A stretch of 64,000 bases of DNA. It comes from Sphingobium cloacae (GTDB lineage: Bacteria > Pseudomonadota > Alphaproteobacteria > Sphingomonadales > Sphingomonadaceae). The stretch spans positions 124,001-188,000 of the forward strand of contig NZ_AP017655.1 in the NCBI RefSeq assembly GCF_002355855.1. Reading direction: 5' to 3'. This document shows, piece by piece, positions 63,967 to 64,000 of this stretch; positions within the stretch are counted from its first letter, which is position 1; the number at the start of each line of letters is the position of its first letter. The translations under genes and the position numbers were made by a program. The notes beneath the pieces were generated by a model. The model searched no databases, was not told where the DNA came from, and worked only from the letters and a program-made list of their open reading frames with translations.

Positions 63967-64000
63967 TCCCCATGGTGCTCTCACTGGCGTGGCGGGAGCG

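Noticed and set aside
1..64000. CRISPR array, tRNA, rRNA, riboswitch, plasmid rep/par genes
   Set aside because: None could be seen on reading; absence of rep/par means plasmid versus integrative element is undecided.

Overview
The window is GC-rich DNA whose gene content fits a large conjugative plasmid or integrative conjugative element of a sphingomonad (Sphingobium/Novosphingobium/Sphingomonas-like alphaproteobacterium). The evidence is an F-like TraD coupling protein next to a MobF/TraI relaxase, a battery of DUF1419/DUF6283/DUF736/DUF2493-type plasmid proteins, an IS21 insertion, and PHA, GMC-oxidoreductase and TonB-receptor genes of alphaproteobacterial type. I see no rRNA, tRNA, CRISPR array or replication initiator, so the replicon type cannot be fixed from this window. 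The genus is inferred from protein style, not from a marker gene.

Layout. (1) 1-9970: a plus-strand array of mostly unrecognised small genes, each with its own leader and usually a strong ribosome binding site. It holds a GHKL (HSP90-like) ATPase and a shortened, active-site-damaged paralogue, DUF1419 and DUF6283 proteins, a SLOG-fold protein and a Phd/PIN toxin-antitoxin pair. (2) 9970-13105: a control region with a three-tier nested palindrome of about 250 bp, DUF736 and DUF2493 genes, terminators, a small coiled-coil protein, and three 18-bp palindromes. (3) 13106-19832: a tightly coupled transfer operon: ribbon-helix-helix protein, 59-codon ORF, TraD, TraI, membrane-anchored Mrr-like nuclease, lytic transglycosylase. 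(4) 19833-28040: a rearranged zone. It has a decayed AAA ATPase and a 1,178-bp near-perfect inverted repeat carrying one truncated and one intact type II NADH dehydrogenase. Between the arms lie a P-type ATPase fragment, a universal stress protein and a YegS-type lipid kinase; a TauE-type transporter follows. (5) 28138-31270: LysR, GST, hydrolase and TetR genes. (6) 31267-44006: a minus-strand run of twelve genes, most with overlapping start/stop codons: PhaB, thiolase, LptB-like ATPase, PhaC, MaoC-Pta fusion, acetate/butyrate-type kinase, FabI-like reductase, phospholipase A1, then MlaE, MlaF, MlaD and an auxiliary lipoprotein. (7) 44574-53211: a frameshifted TetR and a divergent plus-strand unit: second PhaB, phasin, and a tripartite ABC exporter. 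(8) 53391-64000: a GMC oxidoreductase with an in-frame stop, a GST, a membrane protein, a FecI/FecR/TonB-receptor iron-uptake locus broken by an IS21 element that fuses it to a 5'-truncated tonB, and a LuxR-type regulator.

How it may work together. Enzymes in region 6 could carry acetyl-CoA through acetoacetyl-CoA and (R)-3-hydroxybutyryl-CoA either into PHA (PhaC) or through crotonyl-CoA and butyryl-CoA to a carboxylate plus ATP (MaoC, FabI-like reductase, Pta-type transferase, AckA-type kinase). That would give a carbon/redox sink with a branch point. The same operon continues into retrograde phospholipid transport (Mla) and outer-membrane phospholipase, so storage polymer metabolism and envelope lipid turnover appear co-expressed. 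The nearby type II NADH dehydrogenase and universal stress protein fit a low-oxygen or stress role. This model is inference; the gene calls and operon structure are read from the sequence.
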